DNA of 10,750 nucleotides. It comes from an uncultured bacterium. Its GTDB lineage: Bacteria; Cyanobacteriota; Vampirovibrionia; Gastranaerophilales; Gastranaerophilaceae. The translations under genes were made by a program, and so were the position numbers. Each line of letters starts with the position of its first letter. The first letter of the stretch is position 1. The stretch is taken from positions 1 to 10,750 of the forward strand of contig URRM01000055.1 in NCBI GenBank assembly GCA_900550295.1. The letters run 5' to 3'. Positions 1-6,656 of this stretch are shown here, in pieces. Below the pieces are notes generated by a model. It was not told where the DNA came from. It worked only from the letters and a program-made list of their open reading frames with translations, and ran no database searches.

Positions 1-90
1 ATGGGTTCATATTTAAGTTCAGAAACTAAAATAAAAACAAAAAATAAATTAAAAAAATTTATATTAATATTTAGACTAATTTTTCAATAA
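1..90 (+). other. Possible 3' tail of an upstream gene
   Basis: One plus-strand frame is open from the left edge to a TAA at 88-90, giving 29 residues rich in Lys, Ile and Phe. The first codon happens to be ATG, but no ribosome binding site can be seen because the window starts there. Two hairpins begin within ten bases of the stop, which is what the end of a gene usually looks like. In sequence this AT-rich, a 30-codon open frame is weak evidence, so it could equally be non-coding. Confidence 0.2.
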
Positions 91-98
91 AAAAGCAA

Positions 99-124
99 GC
101 CCACACTGGTACACTTGTGTGGGC
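99..124. terminator. GC-rich hairpin upstream of valS
   Basis: A perfect 8-bp stem (GCCCACAC at 99-106 pairing with GTGTGGGC at 117-124) closes a 10-base loop. On the plus strand it is not followed by a T run. On the minus strand it is followed by a T-rich stretch, the complement of the A run at 89-94, so as a simple terminator it would work better for leftward transcription. It may instead act together with the adjoining hairpin at 127-154 as a compound terminator or a leader structure. The hairpin is certain; its role is not. Confidence 0.5.
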
Positions 125-126
125 CC

Positions 127-160
127 TAGTACAATGGAAAGTGTAATTGTACTATGTTTT
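127..160 (+). terminator. AT-rich hairpin followed by TGTTTT
   Basis: A perfect 9-bp stem (TAGTACAAT at 127-135 with ATTGTACTA at 146-154) closes a 10-base loop, and is followed by TGTTTT. It starts two bases after the GC-rich hairpin ends. The stem plus short T run is compatible with a weak intrinsic terminator for a gene entering from the left. Alternatively both hairpins are part of the valS transcript leader. Confidence 0.4.
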
Positions 161-180
161 AAAATTTATATAGGAAGTGA

Positions 181-209
181 TTTAAAGTTCTCTTTAGTAT
201 ATTTATAGT
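181..209 (+). promoter_or_regulatory. Weak candidate valS promoter
   Basis: TTTAAA at 181-186 and TATAGT at 204-209 are separated by 17 bases, a plausible but poor sigma-70-type pair (4 of 6 matches in the -35). It would start transcription near base 216 and give a leader of about 110 bases. In DNA this AT-rich such matches occur by chance, so this is only the best candidate in 155-325. The rest of that stretch shows no T-box signature, tRNA or convincing structure. Confidence 0.25.
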
Positions 210-311
210 AGCACTGCTCAAACTTTTTGGCTACTAGTCAACTGTCTAAAAAATTGAAAAACATTGAAAACTTTACGCAAGGTCTTTTTTGTGTTAATTT
301 TAAAACAAAAG

Positions 312-328
312 AAAAGGAAACAAAAATG
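312..328 (+). promoter_or_regulatory. Ribosome binding site that sets the valS start
   Basis: AAAAGGAAA at 312-320 lies 7 bases (from AGGA) before ATG 326-328. The frame stays open upstream to a TTG at 227, but that TTG has no purine-rich site before it, and the extra 33 residues do not resemble any synthetase N-terminus. The ATG at 326 starts the protein a few residues before the usual valyl-tRNA synthetase beginning (LPTVYNALETEKEIYEFWE). Confidence 0.7.
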
Positions 329-2968
329 ACAAATATTAACGATTTACCAACAGTTTATAACGCTCTTGAAACAGAAAAAGAAATTTATGAATTCTGGGAA
401 AAAGGCGACTATTTTAAGGCCGATGCAAAATCTACAAGACCTCCATTTTCAATGGTAATTCCACCTCCAAACGTAACAGGTGTATTACATATGGGACATG
501 CTTTAGATGAAACATTACAAGATATTCTTACTCGTTATCACAGAATGGCCGGCTATGAAGCTTTATGGATTCCGGGTACAGACCACGCCGGAATTGCAAC
601 ACAAGCAGTTGTTGAAAAGAAATTGCGTGCTGAAGGTAAAACTCGTTTCGATTTAGGACGTGAAAAGTTCTTAGAAGAAACTTGGAAATGGACTAATGAA
701 CATAAATCTGCAATCCTTGACCAATGCAAACGTTTAGGCGTTTCTTTTGACCGTTCAAGAGAACGTTTCACTTTTGATGAAGGTTGTTCAGAAGCTGTAA
801 AAGAAGTTTTTGTTAAACTATACGAAAAAGGATTAATTTACAAAGGTGCATACATTGTAAACTGGTGTCCACGTTGTCAATCCGCAATTTCTGATATTGA
901 AACTGAATATGAAACGGAACAAGGTCATTTATGGGAAATTTCTTACCCTCTAAAAGAGGAACAAGGCGCTATTGTTGTTGCAACAACTCGTCCTGAAACA
1001 ATGTTTGGAGATGTAGCAATTGCGGTTCATCCAGATGATTTCAAATACAAAGATTTAATCGGCAAAACGGTATATATTCCACTAACAAGACGTGAAATCC
1101 CTATTATTGCTGATGAATACGTTGATAAATCATTCGGTACAGGTGCTGTAAAAATCACACCTGCACACGATCCTAACGATTATGAAGTTGGTAAACGTCA
1201 CAATATGAAACCAATTTGGGTTATTGATGAACAAGGTAAAATGAAATCTTGTGCTGAAGTTCCTGAAAAATATCAAGGAATGGACAGATATGAAGCAAGA
1301 AAAGCTATTGTAGGCGACTTACAATACCAAAACTTCTTATTAAGAATTACTGACCACGAACACAATGTAGGTAAATGCCAACGTTGTAACACAACTATTG
1401 AACCATTATTGTCAGAACAATGGTTTGTAAAAATGGAACCTTTAGCAAAAGAAGCCATTGCAGCAGTAAAAGACGGAAGAATAAAATTTGTTCCGGAACG
1501 TTGGACTAAAAACTACTTAGGTTGGATGGAAAATATTCGTGACTGGTGTATTTCTCGTCAATTATGGTGGGGACACCAAATTCCGGCGTACTACCACAAC
1601 GAAACAGGAGAAATGGTTGTAGCAAAAGAAAATCCGGATCCTGAACACTATACTCAAGATACAGATTGTCTTGATACTTGGTTCTCATCAGGTTTGTGGC
1701 CATTCTCAACAATGGGATTTCCACAAACAGAAACAGACGATTTCAAAAAATTCTACCCAACATCAGTTCTTGTAACTGGTTTTGATATCATCTTCTTCTG
1801 GGTAGCAAGAATGATTACAATGGGCTTAGAATTCACTCACAAAGCACCTTTCAGCACTGTTTATATTCACGGTTTAATCAGAGATGAAAAAGGTCAAAAA
1901 ATGTCTAAATCTAAAGGCAACACAATTGATCCAGTTAAAATCATTGATAAATACGGCTGTGATGCTTTAAGATTCACTCTTACATCACTTTGTACATACG
2001 GAGGTCAAGATATTAAAATTTCTGATGAACGTTTTGAATATGGCAGAAATTTTGCAAATAAAATCTGGAATGCCTCTCGTTTCGTATTAATGAACCTTGA
2101 AGGTGTTGATGATAATGCAATTGATATGAACAGCTTGACTATCGCTGACAAGTGGATTTTAGACAAATTAAACGAAACAACAAAACTTGTAAATGATAAT
2201 ATCAAAAATTATAGAATTGGTGAAATGGCTCACGTTCTATATGATTTCTTCTGGAATTCATACTGCGACTGGTATGTAGAAATTGCAAAAATTCAATTAC
2301 AAGATGAAAAATTAAAATTAAATACACAAAGAATGTTGAAACACGTTCTAGATATGTCATTAAGACTATTGCACCCAATTATGCCACATATTACAGAAAA
2401 GATTTGGCAAGCATTAGGTGTAAAAACAGACGTTACAGCATTAATCAAAGCTGAATATCCTCAATACAAAGACGAATACCACTTCCCAACAGAAGCAAAA
2501 GAAATGGAACTTGTATTTGAAACAATCACATCTTTGAGAAATGTTCGCCAAAGTTTCAACATCTCTCCTTCAATCAAGGTTAACATTGAAGTTCTTGCTC
2601 CAAGCGAAGAAAAACCTGTATTTGAGGCTGTAATTCCTTATTTACAACGTTTAGCAAGAGTTGAAAATGTTAAATTTATTGAAAACACAGATAATTCATC
2701 TAAGAAGAGTGCAACAGCAGTTGTTTCAGCTTCAAAAATTATCATACCATTGGAAAACTTGATTGATATGGATGAAGAAATTGCAAGACAAAACAAAAAA
2801 TTAGATAAATTGTTGAAAGAAAAATCTTCACTTGAAGGTAGGGTAAATAACCCTAAATTCGTTGAAAAAGCACCTAAAGAACTTGTTGAAGAAACAAAAG
2901 CAAAAATTGAAGAACTTTCAGGTCAGCAAAAAGCAATTGAAGATTTTATCAACTTGTTAAAGGCATAA
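326..2968 (+). CDS. valS: Valyl-tRNA synthetase
   Basis: Cytoplasmic class Ia aminoacyl-tRNA synthetase that charges tRNA-Val with valine using ATP and hydrolyses mischarged threonyl-tRNA. The 880-residue product from ATG 326 is the normal full length. In order it shows the HIGH-type motif HMGH (residues 55-58) and a CxxC (181/184). The CP1 editing domain follows, with TTRPETMFGD (220-229) and GTGAVKITPAHDPND (272-286), then a second CxxC (351/354) that could complete a zinc site. The DWCISRQLWWGHQIP signature (406-420) precedes the KMSKS loop at 525-529. A helical anticodon-binding domain runs from about 605. The C-terminal coiled-coil tRNA arm typical of ValRS, with NPKFVEKAP, spans about 812-880. 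The longer TTG start at 227 is rejected. The flippase gene begins 3 bases after its stop. Everything looks intact. Confidence 0.97.
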   Translation: MTNINDLPTVYNALETEKEIYEFWEKGDYFKADAKSTRPPFSMVIPPPNVTGVLHMGHALDETLQDILTRYHRMAGYEALWIPGTDHAGIATQAVVEKKLRAEGKTRFDLGREKFLEETWKWTNEHKSAILDQCKRLGVSFDRSRERFTFDEGCSEAVKEVFVKLYEKGLIYKGAYIVNWCPRCQSAISDIETEYETEQGHLWEISYPLKEEQGAIVVATTRPETMFGDVAIAVHPDDFKYKDLIGKTVYIPLTRREIPIIADEYVDKSFGTGAVKITPAHDPNDYEVGKRHNMKPIWVIDEQGKMKSCAEVPEKYQGMDRYEARKAIVGDLQYQNFLLRITDHEHNVGKCQRCNTTIEPLLSEQWFVKMEPLAKEAIAAVKDGRIKFVPERWTKNYLGWMENIRDWCISRQLWWGHQIPAYYHNETGEMVVAKENPDPEHYTQDTDCLDTWFSSGLWPFSTMGFPQTETDDFKKFYPTSVLVTGFDIIFFWVARMITMGLEFTHKAPFSTVYIHGLIRDEKGQKMSKSKGNTIDPVKIIDKYGCDALRFTLTSLCTYGGQDIKISDERFEYGRNFANKIWNASRFVLMNLEGVDDNAIDMNSLTIADKWILDKLNETTKLVNDNIKNYRIGEMAHVLYDFFWNSYCDWYVEIAKIQLQDEKLKLNTQRMLKHVLDMSLRLLHPIMPHITEKIWQALGVKTDVTALIKAEYPQYKDEYHFPTEAKEMELVFETITSLRNVRQSFNISPSIKVNIEVLAPSEEKPVFEAVIPYLQRLARVENVKFIENTDNSSKKSATAVVSASKIIIPLENLIDMDEEIARQNKKLDKLLKEKSSLEGRVNNPKFVEKAPKELVEETKAKIEELSGQQKAIEDFINLLKA

Positions 2969-2971
2969 GCA

Positions 2972-4408
2972 ATGCAAACTCTTGCAAGTGTGCGCAATTA
3001 TAAGATAGTATTGGCAAGCTTTTTGAGCTACTTACCATCAAGAATTTTAGTAATTCTAAACTCACTTATAATTGTGCCGATTCTTGCTTATTTCTTATCT
3101 ACAAATGAAATGAGCGTATTCCAAATTTGTATTGGTATACTGAATTTTGTCTGCACTTGCTCAACAGATTGGATTGCAAAATCTGTTTTAAGATTTTTCT
3201 GCAAATACAAACAAGACAACCGCCTCAATGAATTTTATTCAAACATTGCAATGATAGAATTCATCGCTATTTTAGGTATTTTCATAAGTTATTTCATTTT
3301 TAAAAACATTGTTTGTACAAAATTTTTAATATCTAATCAACTATTTTTCTTAACCCTTGTATTGGTTATTCCGTGCGGAATTCGACAATTCCTATATCAA
3401 CTGCTTAGGATTTTAAAAATGCCTTATTTATATGCAATTTCAATTGTAGCCTACCAATTGGCACTTTTAGGATTATTTTTTGCATTTTCAAACATAATTT
3501 CAAAAGCCTCTGCAATCCTTGTTGCTATGACTTTTGCGGTTGCTTTAATTGATATTATTTTATTGTACAAATTAAATTTAAAGTATAAATTAAGCCTAAA
3601 ATTTGATTCAAAAATCACAAAAAATGTGCTTATATATGCCATCCCACTTATTTTCACGAATATTTGTATTTGGTTAATTTTACATCTCGGAAAATTCATT
3701 TTACAATTTAATAAAGAATTTCTAAACACAGCAATTGTAGGTACCGCTTGGTTTTTCACTACCAATGCACTAACTCCACTTTTTTCTCTGCTATTATTTT
3801 CTATTTTTCCTTTAATAATAAAACGATTTGAAAAAAAATATAAATTGAAAGGTTTTATGACAAGCGCTTTAAGGCTATATATAGCAATGTTTTTACCATT
3901 TGTTTGTATATTTTGCTTCTTCCCTTTTGACATAGCAAAGCTCGCATTTAAGCAAGAATACTACTACTTAGGACTTTTATTTCCTTTCTGCGCTGTAACA
4001 ATCTTTATTCATGAATTTATGAAATTAATGAATATAAAATATCATCTTAAAAACAGAACTTATGTCGAAACAGCTATAAGCCTTATTGTAGCCGGTATTT
4101 GCATTATTTTAAATTTCGTTTTAATAAAATATTTCAGCATCTTAGGTGTTGGAATGACAATGATAACTTCAATTTTACTACTTTTCATATTAAATTCGTT
4201 CGTAAATTTCAAACAACTGAATTTTATAGTACCTTCAAAATTGTTTAAAACACTAGTAATATCAATGCTAATAAGTGTTTCAGCCTTTGCAATGGTGTTT
4301 TTATTTACATTCAAATTTAACAATAATTACGTCATTTTGGCAAAAATCGTTGCATTTTGCATATTATACTTTGCTTTGATACTAAAATTTAAAAAGACTG
4401 TATTATAA
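2972..4408 (+). CDS. Polytopic membrane protein, polysaccharide flippase type (MOP superfamily)
   Basis: A 478-residue integral membrane protein with roughly 12 to 14 hydrophobic segments, the first at about 18-42 and the last at about 453-473, joined by short Lys-rich loops. Length, topology and an N-terminus beginning with a membrane-adjacent basic stretch fit the Wzx/oligosaccharide flippase families, which move lipid-linked sugars across the inner membrane. I recognise the family style rather than a diagnostic motif, so a MATE-like exporter is not excluded. ATG 2972 is 3 bases past the valS stop, with AAAGG inside the end of valS as its ribosome binding site, so translation is probably coupled to valS. 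No glycosyltransferase lies nearby. It is much more AT-rich than valS: row 3541-3600 has only 9 G/C, against 28 in valS row 1561-1620. Phe/Ile/Leu/Lys codons explain part of this. Its last 6 bases overlap the convergent gene. Confidence 0.75.
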   Translation: MQTLASVRNYKIVLASFLSYLPSRILVILNSLIIVPILAYFLSTNEMSVFQICIGILNFVCTCSTDWIAKSVLRFFCKYKQDNRLNEFYSNIAMIEFIAILGIFISYFIFKNIVCTKFLISNQLFFLTLVLVIPCGIRQFLYQLLRILKMPYLYAISIVAYQLALLGLFFAFSNIISKASAILVAMTFAVALIDIILLYKLNLKYKLSLKFDSKITKNVLIYAIPLIFTNICIWLILHLGKFILQFNKEFLNTAIVGTAWFFTTNALTPLFSLLLFSIFPLIIKRFEKKYKLKGFMTSALRLYIAMFLPFVCIFCFFPFDIAKLAFKQEYYYLGLLFPFCAVTIFIHEFMKLMNIKYHLKNRTYVETAISLIVAGICIILNFVLIKYFSILGVGMTMITSILLLFILNSFVNFKQLNFIVPSKLFKTLVISMLISVSAFAMVFLFTFKFNNNYVILAKIVAFCILYFALILKFKKTVL

Positions 4409-6133
4409 GTACTTACGTTTAATTTTAAAGTTCTTTTTATCTTGTAATAGTTTATCCTCAACCACTTTTAAATATTGGTTTTCAGCTTCTGAAGATTTAT
4501 ATCTTACAAAGACCGTTTCTTTTTTATTATTTAAAATTTTGGTTTCTTTCGATAACTTATAATTAGCTTGTGGCAAGTTATTTTCTTTAACAAGCGACTC
4601 AACATCTTTTTGCGTAAATGTTTTAGTAAATTCATTTCGTGCAATATAGACTGTGTCTTTATTTTGCCAATATAAATCTATAGAATGATAACCTGATTTT
4701 TTGAAAATATCATTCAACATTTCAAAATCATTAACAAATTTGCCGGTATCTTCTATATTTTCATTGATTATTTTTGCACAATCAATATATACATCTAAAT
4801 CCTTGTTATCCAAGTATTTATTTAATTCTGCCAATTTTGTTTCCGAACTCATATCTCTAAATTTGGCTAAAATTTCGTTATGAATTTTGTATAAATCTTT
4901 GACTTCGTCCTTGTACTTAGGGTTTTTACTTAATTTTTCCAAACAGATATTTGAATTAACGATCCATTGTTTGAAATAGCCGTATTCCTCAGCTTTAGTC
5001 ATCATAAATTTATTTTGAGTGATAAATTTCAAATTTCTATAAATTGCTAAGTAATCAGTAACAGTCTGAATATCAGGTTTACTTAGAGTTTCGCCGATAT
5101 CTGAATAAATTTTTTCTTGTTGTTCTTCTGTAAGTACAGGATAAATGATATCGACACATTGATGCAATCGTTTCAAAAGTTTTACGGGATCTAACGATGT
5201 ATCCATGTACATTTGAACCTCTGTTATATATCTAAAATAATTAAACATTCTTGTATCTAAATATTTTTCATCATCCTTCAGAAAATCCAATGTTTTCAAA
5301 TATTTTAAGGATTGATTACCTGTAAAAACAAGCGGAACAAAAAATCTACGTGAGATTTGGAATCTTTCACCTAAAAAAGACTCCTCAACAAGGTCTATAG
5401 ACTTTATTTCACCTGTTTTTGTGTTTTTAATTCTTGCATAAAAATCCGGAACAACGGTTAATTCACGTGGAAAATCAGTCATAGTCTTGTTATACGTAAT
5501 TCCGTTTGTATAAGTAAATATTGGCGTAATATTATTAACAAAAACCTCGTTTGGCTTAAAAACCAGAGTATAATTAACGTTTTGACCTTTATAAGGTTTT
5601 GTTGAATGTATAATTTGAACGTCATTTTTAAAGATTTTTTCTATTCCATCTGTAATGTTTTCTATAGATGAAATCTTCTTTTTTTCCAACTCATTTAGCT
5701 TTGAAATAGTCGATTTATCTATTAAAAATGGCTTTTTATTCTTTAAAAATACTATATGCGAGTATAAATGATATGTTGAAATCTTTTCTACGATTGCTTT
5801 TGATGTGTTATAAGAATTTTCTCCATCATATTCAAATTCGCCCAAATCCACTCCAACAGCTACATCCAAGTCGTTCGGAATAGGGTTATTCTTGATAAAT
5901 CCACTTCCGTAATAATTTTTATAAAGATAATGCATATCCTTATTTTCTTGTCTGCAAAGGCTCATAGCCTTATCTAAAGCGTTATCAATAGGTTTTATAG
6001 CTTTTTTAGAATACTTGAGAGCCTCAATATTCGTTTGTGGATTGACATACACAACTTTTAAAATTGAATTGTTAATTAGCACACTCAATAGTATAAAAAA
6101 AATTGTTAATAAAAAAATTAGTCGTTTATTCAT
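4403..6133 (-). CDS. Membrane-anchored protein of unknown function
   Basis: I do not recognise this 576-residue protein. The N-terminus (MNKR, then hydrophobic residues about 5-20) is a signal anchor or uncleaved signal peptide with no obvious lipobox, so the rest should lie outside the inner membrane. The remainder is soluble-looking, rich in Lys, Asn, Tyr and acidic residues, and mainly helical from about 280 onward. The tail is basic (KNFKIKRKYL). Residues 76-90 read GSGFIKNNPIPNDLD, matching the spacing of the GS...DxD active-site motif of pol-beta-type nucleotidyltransferases; D139 or D247 could be the third acid. That fold would be odd outside the membrane, so treat it as a hint only. 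No good Shine-Dalgarno sequence precedes ATG 6133. A TATAAT lies just upstream. The gene is convergent with the flippase and overlaps it by 6 bases, leaving no room for a terminator between them. Confidence 0.75.
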   Translation of the reverse strand: MNKRLIFLLTIFFILLSVLINNSILKVVYVNPQTNIEALKYSKKAIKPIDNALDKAMSLCRQENKDMHYLYKNYYGSGFIKNNPIPNDLDVAVGVDLGEFEYDGENSYNTSKAIVEKISTYHLYSHIVFLKNKKPFLIDKSTISKLNELEKKKISSIENITDGIEKIFKNDVQIIHSTKPYKGQNVNYTLVFKPNEVFVNNITPIFTYTNGITYNKTMTDFPRELTVVPDFYARIKNTKTGEIKSIDLVEESFLGERFQISRRFFVPLVFTGNQSLKYLKTLDFLKDDEKYLDTRMFNYFRYITEVQMYMDTSLDPVKLLKRLHQCVDIIYPVLTEEQQEKIYSDIGETLSKPDIQTVTDYLAIYRNLKFITQNKFMMTKAEEYGYFKQWIVNSNICLEKLSKNPKYKDEVKDLYKIHNEILAKFRDMSSETKLAELNKYLDNKDLDVYIDCAKIINENIEDTGKFVNDFEMLNDIFKKSGYHSIDLYWQNKDTVYIARNEFTKTFTQKDVESLVKENNLPQANYKLSKETKILNNKKETVFVRYKSSEAENQYLKVVEDKLLQDKKNFKIKRKYL

Positions 6134-6141
6134 AATAAATA

Positions 6142-6147
6142 ATTATA
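6142..6147 (-). promoter_or_regulatory. TATAAT box immediately before the 6133 start
   Basis: Read on the minus strand, a consensus TATAAT runs 6147 to 6142, eight bases before ATG 6133. Transcription from it would begin almost at the start codon and give a leaderless or near-leaderless mRNA, consistent with the lack of a Shine-Dalgarno sequence there. No good -35 is present: the best is TGCAAT at 6169-6164 with a 16-base spacer. A chance match in AT-rich DNA is possible. Confidence 0.35.
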
Positions 6148-6249
6148 CTACAACATTGATTTTATTGCATTTTAGGTTGTATTATTACGAATTGTAACAA
6201 AAAATCACATGTCTGAAATCCGACCTTTTTAAAATACTTTATATAGATG

Positions 6250-6456
6250 TAAGTCAAAGATGACAAACATTAAAGAACACGAGAAATAATCGAGAGAGAC
6301 GTTATATTAACCGTTTAAAGAAGACAAAAAGAGCTAAGAACGAGAGAAAAATTAGAGAAAACACACACTACACACTAACCTACCCTACCTAACACATTCC
6401 CTTCCTAAAATGAAAAAATTTTAAGCCACTAAAATTTAAAAAGTGGCTTTTATTTT
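6250..6456 (+). ncRNA. Candidate small non-coding RNA
   Basis: A convincing plus-strand intrinsic terminator at 6423-6456 has no plus-strand gene in front of it, because the genes on both sides are minus strand. Something must be transcribed rightward into it. The preceding 150 bases have strongly biased composition rather than coding character: a purine-rich half, then a 54-base G-free, C/A-rich stretch (6358-6411) including CCCTTCC, which could base-pair with Shine-Dalgarno sequences. A weak -10-like TATAGA at 6242-6247 would start it near 6253; no good -35 is visible. The 5' end is a guess. Alternatives are read-through antisense transcription or a bidirectional terminator for minus-strand transcripts. 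Confidence 0.35.
6423..6456 (+). terminator. Intrinsic terminator, probably usable in both directions
   Basis: A perfect 8-bp stem (AAGCCACT at 6423-6430 with AGTGGCTT at 6442-6449) closes an 11-base A/T loop and is followed by TTATTTT. On the minus strand the same stem is followed by a T-rich run (complement of 6411-6422), so it may also stop leftward transcription. The plus-strand form is the strongest candidate in this gap. Confidence 0.7.
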
Positions 6457-6489
6457 GCGCAAAATTTTGAATTCTTCAAAATTTTGCGC
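6457..6489. repeat. Perfect 15-bp inverted repeat with 3-base loop
   Basis: GCGCAAAATTTTGAA at 6457-6471 is exactly complementary to 6475-6489, with TTC between. It begins directly after the T run of the preceding terminator and is followed by a loose TTATTT. It would form a very stable hairpin in either transcript. It may be a back-up terminator or the 3'-end protection of a transcript; both arms also contain the internal palindrome AAAATTTT. Confidence 0.65.
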
Positions 6490-6522
6490 TTATTTCTAAT
6501 AACATCTCTAAAACCATTATCC

Positions 6523-6550
6523 AGCCTGTCACTTGACGATTATGACAGCT
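6523..6550. repeat. Inverted repeat with one bulge
   Basis: CTGTCA at 6526-6531 pairs with TGACAG at 6543-6548, extended by AG/CT (6523-6524 with 6549-6550) across one bulged C. An alternative inner hairpin, GTCA/TGAC at 6528-6537, competes with it. There is no T run after it, so a terminator role is unlikely. It could be a binding site or chance. Confidence 0.35.
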
Positions 6551-6566
6551 AAAGACTAATCTTAAT

Positions 6567-6585
6567 AACCTTTTTGAGGTTTTTG
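6567..6585 (+). terminator. Small terminator-like hairpin
   Basis: AACCT at 6567-6571 pairs with AGGTT at 6577-6581 around a TTTTG loop, followed by TTTG. The stem is only 5 bp, so it is weak. It is T-rich on the plus strand, where no gene is evident. Confidence 0.3.
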
Positions 6586-6597
6586 TAGGTAAAATAC

Positions 6598-6629
6598 GTC
6601 CGTAAAAATACGTACGTATTTTTACGGAC
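6598..6629. repeat. Perfect 32-bp palindrome
   Basis: The half-site GTCCGTAAAAATACGT (6598-6613) is followed without any spacer by its exact reverse complement (6614-6629). It lies 27 bases past the stop codon of the iron-sulfur flavoprotein gene in its direction of transcription, so the simplest role is a terminator hairpin for the fprA operon. The minus-strand sequence after it (GTATTTTACC) is only moderately T-rich. Perfect two-fold symmetry with no loop is also what a dimeric DNA-binding protein site looks like. Confidence 0.7.
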
Positions 6630-6656
6630 AAAATCTAATAACAAATGTTTTTAAGA

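Larger units (their letters stand above)
6134..6656. other. Structured 523-base intergenic region
   Basis: This stretch lies between two minus-strand genes and holds no open frame of useful length. Bases 6134-6250 are AT-rich and contain the promoter area of the unknown anchored protein. Bases about 6270-6360 are purine-rich on the plus strand, with an imperfect direct repeat (about 6281-6300 and 6341-6361, both beginning CGAGA or GAGA). Bases 6358-6411 contain no G at all. Bases 6423-6629 contain five inverted repeats in about 207 bases, described separately. No tRNA, CRISPR or transposon end was seen. The most economical reading is a plus-strand small RNA gene plus transcription terminators for both directions. 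Confidence 0.6.

Noticed and set aside
227..325. N-terminal extension of valS from a TTG codon
   Set aside because: No ribosome binding site precedes the TTG, the extra 33 residues do not look like a synthetase, and ATG 326 has a good site and gives the usual length.
91..325. T-box riboswitch before valS
   Set aside because: The hairpin region contains TGGTAC, but there is no T-box core, stem I layout or terminator/antiterminator pair close to the start codon.
291..329. Twelve-codon leader peptide from GTG 291, ending in a TGA that overlaps the valS ATG
   Set aside because: It is Lys-rich rather than Val-rich and has no ribosome binding site; A-rich sequence gives such frames by chance.
3451..3933. 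160-residue minus-strand open frame inside the flippase gene
   Set aside because: It lies antisense to a gene with clear membrane topology and has no ribosome binding site; low stop-codon density in this frame comes from the opposite strand's codons.
6259..6288. Nine-codon open frame (MTNIKEHEK) at the start of the candidate small RNA
   Set aside because: Too short to judge and without a ribosome binding site; its likeness to the valS start (MTNIND) looks coincidental.
6370..6411. Minus-strand G-quadruplex in the complement of the G-free block
   Set aside because: Several runs of two or three G occur, but fewer than four runs of three, so only a weak two-layer form would be possible.
6134..6656. 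CRISPR array or transposon remnant
   Set aside because: The repeats differ from one another in sequence and spacing, and there are no transposase fragments or target duplications.
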